Part shown: positions 24,384 to 33,043 of the stretch, piece by piece
Layout of the letters: each line of letters starts with the position of its first letter
Position numbering within the stretch: the stretch's first letter is position 1
Assembly: GCA_002482965.1 (NCBI GenBank)
Contig: DLGZ01000021.1
Location: 1-42,231 of the forward strand
Direction: 5' to 3'
Origin: Verrucomicrobiaceae bacterium UBA7681
GTDB lineage: Bacteria > Verrucomicrobiota > Verrucomicrobiia > Verrucomicrobiales > Verrucomicrobiaceae
Length of the DNA: 42,231 nucleotides
Translations under genes and position numbers: made by a program
The notes under the pieces: generated by a model
Seen by the model: only the letters and a program-made list of their open reading frames with translations
Databases searched by the model: none
Told to the model about the DNA's origin: nothing

Positions 24384-25400
24384 ATGCCCAACCTCGACAA
24401 CGCCTCCATTGCCGAACTTCTCATACGTGAGGCTGAGATGGCGGAGGGGCATCGAGAGCTGGCGTATCGACGTCCAGCTTACAGCGCGTTCATGTGGCCG
24501 GTAGAGGCATCTGAAGTGGTGGACGCTGGCTTGTCCCTGACCGAAATCGTTGGAGTCGGCCCTTCAATCTCTCGGAAGATTCTCCGTTGGTTTGATTCGT
24601 CACCCAAAGCTGAACCGCCTCCAAAACGGCGGGAATTCCTCACACTCGCTCAGGCACGGAAGATCCTGGCAAAAATCCCAAGTGGCAGAAGCAGCTCAAG
24701 GGAGACCTCCAAATGCACACACAGTGGAGCGATGGGGAAGGAACCATCAAGGACATGGCGAATGGGGCTCTGGAGAGGGGCTATCAATACATCGGTATTA
24801 CAGATCACACCAAGGGGCTCAAGATCGCTGGAGGCTCGATGAACAACGACTCCAGAAACAGGCCAAAGAGATTGCAGCGCTGAACCGTGGCTTCAAAGGG
24901 CAGGGGTTCGCCATCTTGAAATCGGCCGAAGTGAATCTCTCTCCTGCCGGTGAAGGCGACATGAAGCCCTCTGCGCTCAAGAAGCTCGATGTCGTGCTGG
25001 GATGTTTCCATTCTGCCCTGAGGACCACGGATGATCAGACGGATCGATATTTGGCAGGGCTACGGAATCCGGACATCCTCAGACCCGTGTTTACGACAAG
25101 AGGGAGGGGCTCAAGGCTGATTGGCACCGTGTATTTGCCGAGGCTGCAAAATTGGACAAAGCAGTCGAGATCGACGGCTACGCAGATCGTCAGGACCTTC
25201 GGGTGAGCCTCTTGAAGAAAGCCGGGAAAGAGGGGTGTCGCATCTCCCTGGGAACTGATGCTCACGCTCCCTCCCAGCTCGCCTACATGGAACTGAGCCT
25301 GGCTGCAGCGAGTTTGGCGAAGATCCCGGACGACAGGATTCTAAACTTCATGCCGGTCAAAGAGCTGCTGGGATGGGTCGAGAACGTCAAGGGGAGGTGA
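24384..25400 (+). pseudogene. PHP/polymerase-X-like gene broken by three frameshifts
   Basis: The parts of one protein are spread over three frames. From ATG 24384 a helix-hairpin-helix type N-terminus with SLTEIVGVGPSISRKIL runs in frame 0. The PHP domain then continues in other frames: WQKQLKGDLQMHTQWSDGEG (about 24683 on), then LQKQAKEIAALN through SALRTTDDQTDRYLAG, and then LDKAVEIDGYADRQDLRV through TDAHAPSQLAYMELS. The frame changes lie near 24671-24675 (an A-run), about 24836 and about 25080, and each fits a single missing base. PHP domains like this are phosphoesterases of DNA polymerase X. The neighbouring genes are intact, so decay is more likely than general sequence error, but read errors must be excluded. 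Confidence 0.7.
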
Positions 25401-25433
25401 GACCACTTCCGTCACCGTGCCGGCCCCAAAGCT

Positions 25434-26531
25434 TCATTGTGCCGTCTGTTGTTTCGCAGGGGCGGAATGATCGTTATCAACAAGCCTCGCGGCCATGCTG
25501 TCCACGTGCTCAGTGCGGAGATGTGAGTAGGTTTTCGCAATCAATACTCCGCCATCGGTGTGCCCCTGCAGCGCCGCCACTGTCTTGAAATCCATTCCCA
25601 GCTCAATGCAACGAGTGACAAAGCAGCGGCGCAAAGAACGATGGCTAAAATGCGGAAGGCTCAGACGAACGCATGCATTGGTGAGGGCCTTCTTCACATT
25701 GTCCACTTTCAACAGCTGGGCCTCGGGCTTTTCTTCGGCCTGTTTCATCAGCTTTTCGACCAGAGGGCGAAGCTGAGGGAAAATTGGGATTTGATAACCC
25801 TTGTCCGTCTTGTTGCGATAAACCGTGATTTTGCCCTTCTCCAGATTGACATGTTGGCACTGGATGTTGGCGGCTTCTGAGTTCCCCAAACCTGACCGGC
25901 CCAAAAAGTCCACAAAATCAGCAGAATCTTCCGCGTCGGCGTTGAACTTCTGAGAGCGAATATGCTCAACAATGGCTTTCAACTGTTCCCATGTGGGTGT
26001 CGCACGAATAGGGGTCCCCCGCCTGACCGTCTTGGCATCTTTGGCGGGTGATTCAGCAAGCGCCTTGTCTGCCACTGCCAAATCAAACATGCGACGGACA
26101 AACTGAACGTGTTCATTGTAGTAACTGACGGCGTATTTCTCACGCATCAGGCCGAGCCAGGCATCCACTTCAGACGGCTTCACCTTCCTCACAGCCTGAA
26201 CCATCCCTGGAGCCCAATCCTTGCGAAAATGGTCAGCCACAAAACCGAGCTTTTGAATCGTGTTGGCATCCAGGGTTTTCAGCGTTGCCTGGAACTTCTT
26301 CAGCAGTTCTTCGACGGTCATCTTGCCCAGACTGGAATCAACGCGGCTCAGGCTCTGTTTGAAATCGGCCAAGTTCCTCTTGGCGAGCTTGGAGTCGTCC
26401 GTCTCCAGCGACCGTCGAATCAGCTTGCCTTCATGCCTCACGACCGCATAATAAACATCGTTCGATGAGTATCGGTAGAGACATTCTCCAACCTTTTCAA
26501 ACTTTCCGGGCTGCTTTGCACGCGTGCTCAT
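25434..26531 (-). CDS. Divergent tyrosine recombinase (integrase)
   Basis: A 365-residue integrase. The N-terminal DNA-binding part (about 20-170) is followed by a catalytic domain. K241 in NKTDKGYQIPI, R301 in HRSLRRCF, H324 in LQGHTDGG and the nucleophile Y335 in KTYSHL are in place. At the first catalytic Arg position the sequence reads SGLGNSEA (G216) instead of the usual TGLRxSE, and R298 stands at the usual HxxR His. I recall similar departures in planctomycete/verrucomicrobia recombinases. The ATG at 26531 is chosen; a TTG at 26555 would be the longer option. The gene is 90 bases from tRNA-Pro and points away from it. Confidence 0.8.
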   Translation of the reverse strand: MSTRAKQPGKFEKVGECLYRYSSNDVYYAVVRHEGKLIRRSLETDDSKLAKRNLADFKQSLSRVDSSLGKMTVEELLKKFQATLKTLDANTIQKLGFVADHFRKDWAPGMVQAVRKVKPSEVDAWLGLMREKYAVSYYNEHVQFVRRMFDLAVADKALAESPAKDAKTVRRGTPIRATPTWEQLKAIVEHIRSQKFNADAEDSADFVDFLGRSGLGNSEAANIQCQHVNLEKGKITVYRNKTDKGYQIPIFPQLRPLVEKLMKQAEEKPEAQLLKVDNVKKALTNACVRLSLPHFSHRSLRRCFVTRCIELGMDFKTVAALQGHTDGGVLIAKTYSHLRTEHVDSMAARLVDNDHSAPAKQQTAQ

Positions 26532-26621
26532 GGTCTGCAAACTTGGAGTATACAAAACCAGTATCCAAGCGAATATTTAGAACTTGCCGAATCCGTTCTA
26601 AATCATTGTGGATCAGTGATT

Positions 26622-26698
26622 CGGGCTGTGGCTCAGCCTGGTAGAGCGCTTCGTTCGGGACGAAGAGGTCGTGGGTTCGAATCCCGCCAGCCCGACCA
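26622..26698 (+). tRNA. tRNA-Pro (CGG)
   Basis: A complete cloverleaf. The acceptor CGGGCTG (26622-26628) pairs with CAGCCCG (26688-26694), A26695 is the discriminator and CCA is encoded at 26696-26698. The anticodon stem CTTCG/CGAAG surrounds TTCGGGA with anticodon CGG (26656-26658), which decodes CCG proline. The T arm has GTTCGAATC. The integrase lies 5' to it, so the tRNA is a likely attachment locus of the island. Confidence 0.95.
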
Positions 26699-26734
26699 CT
26701 GCTGCTGCGCGTATTAGAGAGATAGAGGCACGAT

Positions 26735-28069
26735 ATGGCGACCCCAACCCCACCCAAAAGAATCCTTCTCGCAGAAGATGTGCGTGCGCTTTCCATGCGG
26801 CTGTCGCATGCACTTGAAACGCATGGTTACATCGTCTGTGTGGCTGAGGACGGCGAGGAATGTCTTGAGCAAATGGAGGCATTCAAGCCGGACCTTCTGG
26901 TGCTGGACCTGATCATGCCGAAAATGAACGGGCTTGAGGTGCTGCGGCATTTGCGGGCGCAGCAATCGACGCAGCACATGCCGGTGATTGTCTGCACGGC
27001 GAAGGATTATTCGACAGAGCTCAAACACATCCAGCAGACCGGGCCGGTGGATGTGCTGATCAAGCCGTTCGATCCTGAGCTGTTGCTGGAGAAACTGCGT
27101 GAGTATTTTCATGACGCCTCAACGACCAAGGGGATCACACACCGCGATCATCTGCCTGTGTCGGCGGAACAGTATGCGCCGGTGCTGGACACCAAGCGCC
27201 CGCATGTGAAGCTGTGGGGTACGCGCGGGTCGATACCCGTGTGCGGGGCGCGCTATGCCCAGCATGGTGGCAACACGACGTGCTTTGAATACAACAGCGG
27301 GAAGGAGCGCATCATGTTTGACGCGGGCTCCGGGCTGCGGGATGCGGGGCAGTCGTTTCTGGCGGGCGGGCCGTGTCACATCCACCTGTTTATCACGCAT
27401 ACGCACTGGGATCACATTCAAGGGTTCCCGTTTTTCACGCCGATCTATGTGCCGGGCTTTGAAATCACGGTCTATGGCGAGCGTGGCTTTGGCAAAAACA
27501 TTGAGTCCCTGCTGTGCGGCCAGATGGACCGCGATTATTTCCCGATCCAGCGCGAAGACCTGCGGGCTAAAATCAACTTCGTGTTTCTCGATGATGCGCC
27601 GGTGAAAATCGGTGACGTGACGGTGACACGCGAATTTACGCAGCATCCCGGGGCGACGGTGGGTTTCAAGGTGACGCATGATGGGTGGAGCGTGGCCTTT
27701 GTTCCGGACAATGAATTTCTGCAGGGCTACACGGGCTCTCCGATCCAGCTGACACGAGACTCAGATCTCGTGGTGCCCTATGAGCCGATGCTGGCCTTCC
27801 TGAACGGGGTGGACCTGCTGGTGCATGAAGCGCAGTACCTGCCGACGGATTATCCGAAACGCATCGGCTGGGGGCATTCCAATCTTGCCACGGCCTGTGC
27901 GCTGACCAAGCTGGTGGGCGCTAAGAAGTGGATCGTGGTGCATCACGATCCGGATCACGATGATGCTGCGCTGCAGGCCAAGCTGAATCTGACGCGCCAG
28001 ATTTTGAAGGAGGTGGGGCACCCGATCCACCTCGTGCACGGCTATGATGGCATGACGGAATATCGTTGA
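26735..28069 (+). CDS. Receiver domain-metallo-beta-lactamase fusion protein
   Basis: A 444-residue two-part protein. Residues 8-125 form a response-regulator receiver with D58 (VLDLIMP) as the phosphorylation site and K110 (LIKPFD). Residues 158-444 are a metallo-beta-lactamase-fold hydrolase with THTHWDH (H222, H224, D226, H227) and later HEAQYL and GHS motifs. The partner is probably the hybrid kinase converging on it. Such fusions may make phosphorylation control hydrolysis of a phosphodiester or nucleotide; the substrate is unknown. The ATG at 26735 follows GAGGCACGAT. Confidence 0.85.
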   Translation: MATPTPPKRILLAEDVRALSMRLSHALETHGYIVCVAEDGEECLEQMEAFKPDLLVLDLIMPKMNGLEVLRHLRAQQSTQHMPVIVCTAKDYSTELKHIQQTGPVDVLIKPFDPELLLEKLREYFHDASTTKGITHRDHLPVSAEQYAPVLDTKRPHVKLWGTRGSIPVCGARYAQHGGNTTCFEYNSGKERIMFDAGSGLRDAGQSFLAGGPCHIHLFITHTHWDHIQGFPFFTPIYVPGFEITVYGERGFGKNIESLLCGQMDRDYFPIQREDLRAKINFVFLDDAPVKIGDVTVTREFTQHPGATVGFKVTHDGWSVAFVPDNEFLQGYTGSPIQLTRDSDLVVPYEPMLAFLNGVDLLVHEAQYLPTDYPKRIGWGHSNLATACALTKLVGAKKWIVVHHDPDHDDAALQAKLNLTRQILKEVGHPIHLVHGYDGMTEYR

Positions 28070-28070
28070 T

Positions 28071-30161
28071 CTAGATGACGGGCTGGAAAGCGGCCAACAA
28101 GGCATCGCCCAGCAAGGCGCATTCCTTTTTTAACTGATCCAGCAAGATCTGCGCGTGCTGCAAATCTCCGGCATGGGCATCGTCGCAGAGCTTGGAGGCA
28201 GTGTTTAAAGCCTGTGTGGCGGAATAAACGCCGAGCATGCCCTTGAGCGAGTGCGAGGCTTCATAGAGCGGCCTGGCTTTGCCGGCGGCGAGAGCCTTCT
28301 CGGCTTTGCGCAGGTATTTTTGGGAATCTTCAGCGAAGATGCCCACGAGCTTGCGCATGAGTTTTTCATCGCCGGTGGACTCACGGAACTCGGCGAGGTC
28401 GAACGAGGGGGGAGTCTCGATCTGAGGAAGGGGCGCGGGTGGTGCTGATGCGGGAGATGGCAGAGCTGGCTCTGGTACGAGGGAGCGGGGCGCAAACTGC
28501 TCCACGACATGGAACAATTCAGCGGAGCGCAGGGGCTTGGCGATGTAGTCATCCATGCCTGCGGCAAGGCACTTTTCACGGTCGCCTTTCATGGCATTGG
28601 CCGTCATGGCGATGATGGGGACATGCCTGCCGGTGGCCTGCTCGGTTTTGCGGATTTTGGCGGTGGCTTCGTAGCCATTGATGCCGGGCATGTGGACATC
28701 CATCAAAATGGCGTCGAAGGCCTCCTTGCCGCAGCGTTCAATGGCCTCTCTGCCGTTGGAGGCGAGGGTGACGATGTGGCCGCGCTTTTCCAGCATGCGT
28801 GCCCCGACGAGCTGGCTGACGTGGCCGTCTTCGACGATGAGCACCTTCATCGACGAATGAGCGGAGACCACGGGCTTGATGCGTGGCTTTTTGGGCTTGA
28901 GCGAAGTGCCTGTGGTGCGCCCAAAGGAGGCGGTGAAGTGGAAGACGCTGCCGGTGCCGGGCTGGCTTTCCACCCAGATGCGGCCCTGCATGAGCGCGAC
29001 CAGATCATGGCAGATGGCGAGCCCGAGGCCGGTGCCGCCGTAGCGCCGTGTGGTGGAGGTCTCCGCCTGGGTGAAGGCGGCAAAGATGCTTTCCCGCATG
29101 TCTGCAGCAATGCCGATGCCGGTGTCGTTGATCTTAAAATGCAGGGTGACCCTGTCCGCAGTCTCGGATTCCAGGCTGACCTCGATGGTGACGCCGCCCT
29201 TGTGGGTGAACTTGATGGCGTTGCCGATCAGATTGACCAGGATCTGCCGCAGGCGGCCATCATCGCCGATGAGGCGCAGGGGGACGTCCGGGCTGATGTG
29301 ATGGAGAAAGACCAGTCGTTTCTGAAAGGCGCGGATGCCCATGGCCTGCGAGATTTCGGTGACGACCTCGCTCAGATCAAACTCGTGTGCGTCCAGCTCC
29401 ATTCTGCCGGCCTCGATTTTGGAGAAATCGAGGATGTCATTGAGCAGTTCCAGCAGGGAGTCTGCGGAGAGCTTGAGCATTTCCAGGTACTCGCGCTGGG
29501 TTTGGCCGAGGTCCGTGCCGAGCAGCAGTTCGCTCATGCCAATGACGCCGTTCATGGGCGTGCGGATTTCATGGCTCATGTTTGCCAGAAACGCGCTCTT
29601 GGCGCTGTTGGCGGACTCGGCGGCCCTACGGGCCTGACGCAGCTCTTCCTCGGCCTGCTTGCGCTCGGTCACGTCTGTGTGTGAGCCGGCCATGCGGTAG
29701 GGTTTGTCATTATCATCACGCAAGGCCCGGCCGCGGGCGAGAATCCAGCGCCAGCTGCCGTCCTTGTGGCGGAAGCGGAACTCCACGGAATAGCGCGGAA
29801 TGCGGCCTGCCAGGTAATCATTGAGGATGGCCATCACACGCTCGTGATCTTCGGGATGGAGCTGAGATTCAAAGGTGGCGAAGACGTTTTCGAGTTCATC
29901 GTCCTCGTAGCCGATCATGCTCTTCCATGGCGGGGAGAAAAAGACTTTGCCGGTGCGGATGTCCCAGTCCCAGATGCCGTCGTTGGTGCCACGCACCGCG
30001 AGGGCGAAACGTTCTTCGCTTTCCGCCAGTTCGCGCACCGCGTCCGCCGGTACGTCGGGCAGGCAGAGGCGGCAGGCATGGAGCATGCCTGCCAGTTCTT
30101 GAATACGCTGCTTCAACTCCGGCACGGAGTCGCCAGCGGCATGCTCATGGGTATCTGACAT
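28071..30161 (-). CDS. Hybrid histidine kinase (PAS-HisKA-HATPase-REC-Hpt)
   Basis: A 696-residue protein with domains in order: a PAS sensor at about 48-170 (GTNDGIWDWDIRTGKVFFSP, HTDVTERK), HisKA with His197 (NMSHEIRTPMNG), HATPase with N-box NAIKFT (about 314) and G-box YGGTGLGLA (374-382), a receiver with D488 (ILMDVHMP), a Pro-rich linker (about 562-586) and an Hpt with H637 (HSLKGML). A multi-step phosphorelay is expected. It has no membrane segment, so it senses a cytoplasmic cue. It converges on the receiver-MBL gene with one base between the stops. The ATG at 30161 gives a good start. Confidence 0.9.
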   Translation of the reverse strand: MSDTHEHAAGDSVPELKQRIQELAGMLHACRLCLPDVPADAVRELAESEERFALAVRGTNDGIWDWDIRTGKVFFSPPWKSMIGYEDDELENVFATFESQLHPEDHERVMAILNDYLAGRIPRYSVEFRFRHKDGSWRWILARGRALRDDNDKPYRMAGSHTDVTERKQAEEELRQARRAAESANSAKSAFLANMSHEIRTPMNGVIGMSELLLGTDLGQTQREYLEMLKLSADSLLELLNDILDFSKIEAGRMELDAHEFDLSEVVTEISQAMGIRAFQKRLVFLHHISPDVPLRLIGDDGRLRQILVNLIGNAIKFTHKGGVTIEVSLESETADRVTLHFKINDTGIGIAADMRESIFAAFTQAETSTTRRYGGTGLGLAICHDLVALMQGRIWVESQPGTGSVFHFTASFGRTTGTSLKPKKPRIKPVVSAHSSMKVLIVEDGHVSQLVGARMLEKRGHIVTLASNGREAIERCGKEAFDAILMDVHMPGINGYEATAKIRKTEQATGRHVPIIAMTANAMKGDREKCLAAGMDDYIAKPLRSAELFHVVEQFAPRSLVPEPALPSPASAPPAPLPQIETPPSFDLAEFRESTGDEKLMRKLVGIFAEDSQKYLRKAEKALAAGKARPLYEASHSLKGMLGVYSATQALNTASKLCDDAHAGDLQHAQILLDQLKKECALLGDALLAAFQPVI

Positions 30162-30345
30162 GGGGTTGGGAATGTCCTCTGCGCGGTTGGCAGCGGAGGC
30201 GTGGGATGAATAGACACAATTTCACACAAACAAACTCAAAAGGTGGGTTCGGAATCGCAAAGTGTGACCTGCTTCGGGCCAGCGAAATGCTGCAAAATCG
30301 ATCTGAATGCGTGTTTGGGCACACTGGTGACGTTCATGAGAGCGC

Positions 30346-31527
30346 ATGAACCGACGCCACCTGCTCGCCTCCCTACCCGCTGTTTTCACCGCTTCAAGCT
30401 TTGCTGCCGCAGCTGATGCCAAACTTCGCGTTGCCGTGATCGGCCATACCGGACGAGGCAATTTTGGCCACGGTCTCGACACGATGTGGCTCAAAATTCC
30501 CGCTGTTGAAATTGTGGCTGTGGCCGATGCGGATGAGAAGGGGCTGAAGGCTGAGCTGAAGAAACTGGGGGTGGAGAAAGGTTTTGCTGATTACCATGCG
30601 ATGCTCGCGGAGGTGAAGCCGGAAATTGTGGCCATCGGACCGCGTCACATTGACCAGCATCGCGACATGCTGCTGGCGGCGATTCAGGCGGGGGCGCGTG
30701 GCATCTACATTGAAAAACCTTTTTGCCGCAGTCTGGCCGAGGCTGATGAAGTGATTGCCGCTGCTGACAAGGCGGGAACGAAGATCGCCATCGCGCATCG
30801 CAATCGTTACCATCCGGCGCTGCCGGTGATCGCCAAGCTGATTCAGGAGGGCGTGATTGGCCGTGTGCTGGAAATGCGTGGACGGGGCAAGGAGGATGCG
30901 CGCGGTGGCTCGCTGGACCTCTGGGTGCTAGGCGCACATATTTTCAATCTTGCGACGTACTTCGGCGGAGCGCCGCAGGCGTGCAGCGCCACCGTGATGC
31001 AGGATGGCAAACCGATCACGAAGGCTGATGTGAAGACGGGGGATGAAGGGATCGGTGCGCTCGCTGGCAATGAGGTGCATGCGAGGTTTGAACTGGCGAA
31101 CGGCTTGCCGATGTACTTTGATTCTGTGCAGAATGCCGGAACCAAGGAAGCTGGATTTGGGCTGCAAATCATCGGCACGAAGGGGATCATTGATTTTCGC
31201 ATCGATCAGGAGCCTGTCGCTCACCTGTTTGCCGGCAGTCCTTTCAATCCCGCCATGAAGGAGCCGCGCCAGTGGCAGGCCATCACCACAGCAGGGGTGA
31301 ATCAGCCGGAGCCCATTGCTGGTCTTGGCAAGCAGCTCTCCAGCCATGAAACAGCCGGACTCGATCTGATCGCCGCCATGCAGGAGAATCGTGCGCCGCT
31401 GTGTGATGCGGAACAGGGCCGCCAGACGATCGAAATGATCAGCGCCGTCTTTGAATCGCATCGGCTCAATGGCCAGCGGGTGCCCCTCCCGCTGAAGACA
31501 CGCGTCAATCCGCTCACGCTGCTATGA
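30346..31527 (+). CDS. Gfo/Idh/MocA family oxidoreductase with Tat-like signal
   Basis: A 393-residue protein. MNRRHLLASLPAVFTASSFA is a Tat-like signal (RRHLL). The Rossmann core VAVIGHTGRGNFG and the EKPFCRS segment are typical of NAD(P)-dependent Gfo/Idh/MocA oxidoreductases. The C-terminal alpha/beta domain follows. These enzymes act on sugars or sugar-like substrates and are abundant in Verrucomicrobia and Planctomycetes. It overlaps the next gene by ATGA (31524), so the two form a unit. The substrate is not predictable from sequence. Confidence 0.8.
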   Translation: MNRRHLLASLPAVFTASSFAAAADAKLRVAVIGHTGRGNFGHGLDTMWLKIPAVEIVAVADADEKGLKAELKKLGVEKGFADYHAMLAEVKPEIVAIGPRHIDQHRDMLLAAIQAGARGIYIEKPFCRSLAEADEVIAAADKAGTKIAIAHRNRYHPALPVIAKLIQEGVIGRVLEMRGRGKEDARGGSLDLWVLGAHIFNLATYFGGAPQACSATVMQDGKPITKADVKTGDEGIGALAGNEVHARFELANGLPMYFDSVQNAGTKEAGFGLQIIGTKGIIDFRIDQEPVAHLFAGSPFNPAMKEPRQWQAITTAGVNQPEPIAGLGKQLSSHETAGLDLIAAMQENRAPLCDAEQGRQTIEMISAVFESHRLNGQRVPLPLKTRVNPLTLL

Positions 31528-32735
31528 AAACACCTGCCGCTGCGCCGATTCTCATTCAAAATGGCACGCTTATTTTGCCGGACCAGTTGATCGAGGGCGG
31601 GGCGGTGCTGTGTGAACGTGGGAAGATCAAGGATGTGGGCGAAAGCGTCGCTGTGCCGAAGAACGCGATCGTGATTGATGCCAGGGGTGGCTACATCAGC
31701 CCTGGGTTCATCGACATCCACGTGCATGGGGGAGCCGGGGCCGATTTCATGGACGGTACGGTGCCGGCGGTGCGCACGGCATTGAAGGTACATGCGCGGC
31801 ATGGCACGACCACGATTTTTCCCACGACCACCACGGGTGCGCCGGTGCAGATCATGGCGATGCTCATCGCCTGCCGTGAGGCCAAGCGGAGCTGGGTGGC
31901 AGAGCATGGCTCACGCATTGCAGGGGTGCATCTTTACGGGCCGTATTTCGCGGCTGACAAGGTGGGGTGCCACTCGCGGGAGGGACGGCGTGCGCCGGAT
32001 GCGGAGGAATACGCGCGGTGGTTTCGCGATGATCTGGTGCGCATCGCCACGTGTGCGGCGGAATTGCCGGGGGCGGAGGAATTTTACCAGATGGCGCGCA
32101 AGCAGCGCTGCCTGATCACCTGCGGGCATTCGAATGCGAACTGGGCGGAGATGGCGAGTGCCTTCAAAGCAGGCATGCGCCATGTGGATCACTTCTGGTG
32201 TGCGATGAGTTCGGTGGCTTCACTGCGCACGCGATTTGGCACGCCGATGCAGGCGAGCATGGAGCAGTTTGTCCTGGCCAATGCAGAGATGAGCACTGAG
32301 GTGATCGCTGACGGCATGCATCTCGCGCCGGAGTTGTTGGAATTCGCTTTCCGCATGAAGGGTGCGAAGCGGCTGTGCCTGGTGACCGACTGCAATCGCG
32401 CGATGGACATGCCGCCGGGACGCTACCGGTTTGGTTCGGAGGATGATGGCTCGTTTTTTGAGAGTGATGGGAAAGTGGGATTTGTGCCGGGCCAGGGGCT
32501 GGCGAGTTCGGTGATGGGGCTGGATCACATGGTGAGGCATATGAGGAAGAGCACCTCGGCGACGCTGCCTGATGCTGTACGCATGGCGAGTCTGACGCCT
32601 GCGGAGCGGACTGGCATGGCCAAAGCGTGTGGGAGTCTGGAGAAGGGGAAGCTGGCGGATGTGCTGGTGCTGAATCGGCGGCTGGAAGTTCAACGTACTT
32701 TTATCGGCGGTGTCGAAGTGCTGCGTGAATGTTGA
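31524..32735 (+). CDS. NagA-like amidohydrolase
   Basis: A 403-residue amidohydrolase resembling N-acetylglucosamine-6-phosphate deacetylase. The metal motif is FIDIHVHGG (H66, H68). TCGHSNA, HVDHFW and LVTDCNRAM match later catalytic positions. The HLxGP position reads GVHLYGPYF, where NagA usually has HLEGPF with a Glu metal ligand, so the metal site or the substrate may differ. The ATG overlaps the oxidoreductase stop. It may act in amino-sugar use with its partner, but a true NagA role should not be assumed. Confidence 0.65.
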   Translation: MKTPAAAPILIQNGTLILPDQLIEGGAVLCERGKIKDVGESVAVPKNAIVIDARGGYISPGFIDIHVHGGAGADFMDGTVPAVRTALKVHARHGTTTIFPTTTTGAPVQIMAMLIACREAKRSWVAEHGSRIAGVHLYGPYFAADKVGCHSREGRRAPDAEEYARWFRDDLVRIATCAAELPGAEEFYQMARKQRCLITCGHSNANWAEMASAFKAGMRHVDHFWCAMSSVASLRTRFGTPMQASMEQFVLANAEMSTEVIADGMHLAPELLEFAFRMKGAKRLCLVTDCNRAMDMPPGRYRFGSEDDGSFFESDGKVGFVPGQGLASSVMGLDHMVRHMRKSTSATLPDAVRMASLTPAERTGMAKACGSLEKGKLADVLVLNRRLEVQRTFIGGVEVLREC

Positions 32736-32807
32736 GGATTGTGTTGGCGAGTGGGACAACGACATGGTGCGCAGGCCCTTTGAGGGCGCTGGAAGGTTGC
32801 ACGTTGC

Positions 32808-32990
32808 TGGCATGGCTCCGCCATGCGCGCTTCAGAGAGGTCTGTGGTGGGCGTGATCCAGGGGTGGCGCTCGTTCCTCGCTTACCCCTGGCTACCGGCT
32901 GTGATCCCCCTCCGGGGATCGGATGGAGGGCGTACGGTTTCTCGTATTACGGCTCTGCTGTCTGATTGCCTCCGGGGATTGGATGGAGGG
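32808..32990 (+). repeat. Intergenic hairpin/repeat cluster
   Basis: GCATGGC (32810-32816) pairs with GCCATGC (32820-32826). CCCTCC (32908-32913) pairs with GGAGGG (32925-32930), and a second copy of that hairpin (CCTCC...GGAGG, 32969-32990) lies about 60 bases on with the loop GGGGATYGGAT preserved. This looks like a small repeat unit of the kind scattered in Verrucomicrobia genomes. The 308 bases between genes (32736-33043) contain no gene I can support. Confidence 0.5.
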
Positions 32991-33043
32991 GACGGCTTGA
33001 TTTTGGTGGAACATGGTCGTCTTATGGTGCGAAACTCAATCAC

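Noticed and set aside
28509..29684. Long plus-strand frame opposite the hybrid kinase
   Set aside because: It is antisense to a gene with clear kinase motifs and has no family pattern of its own.
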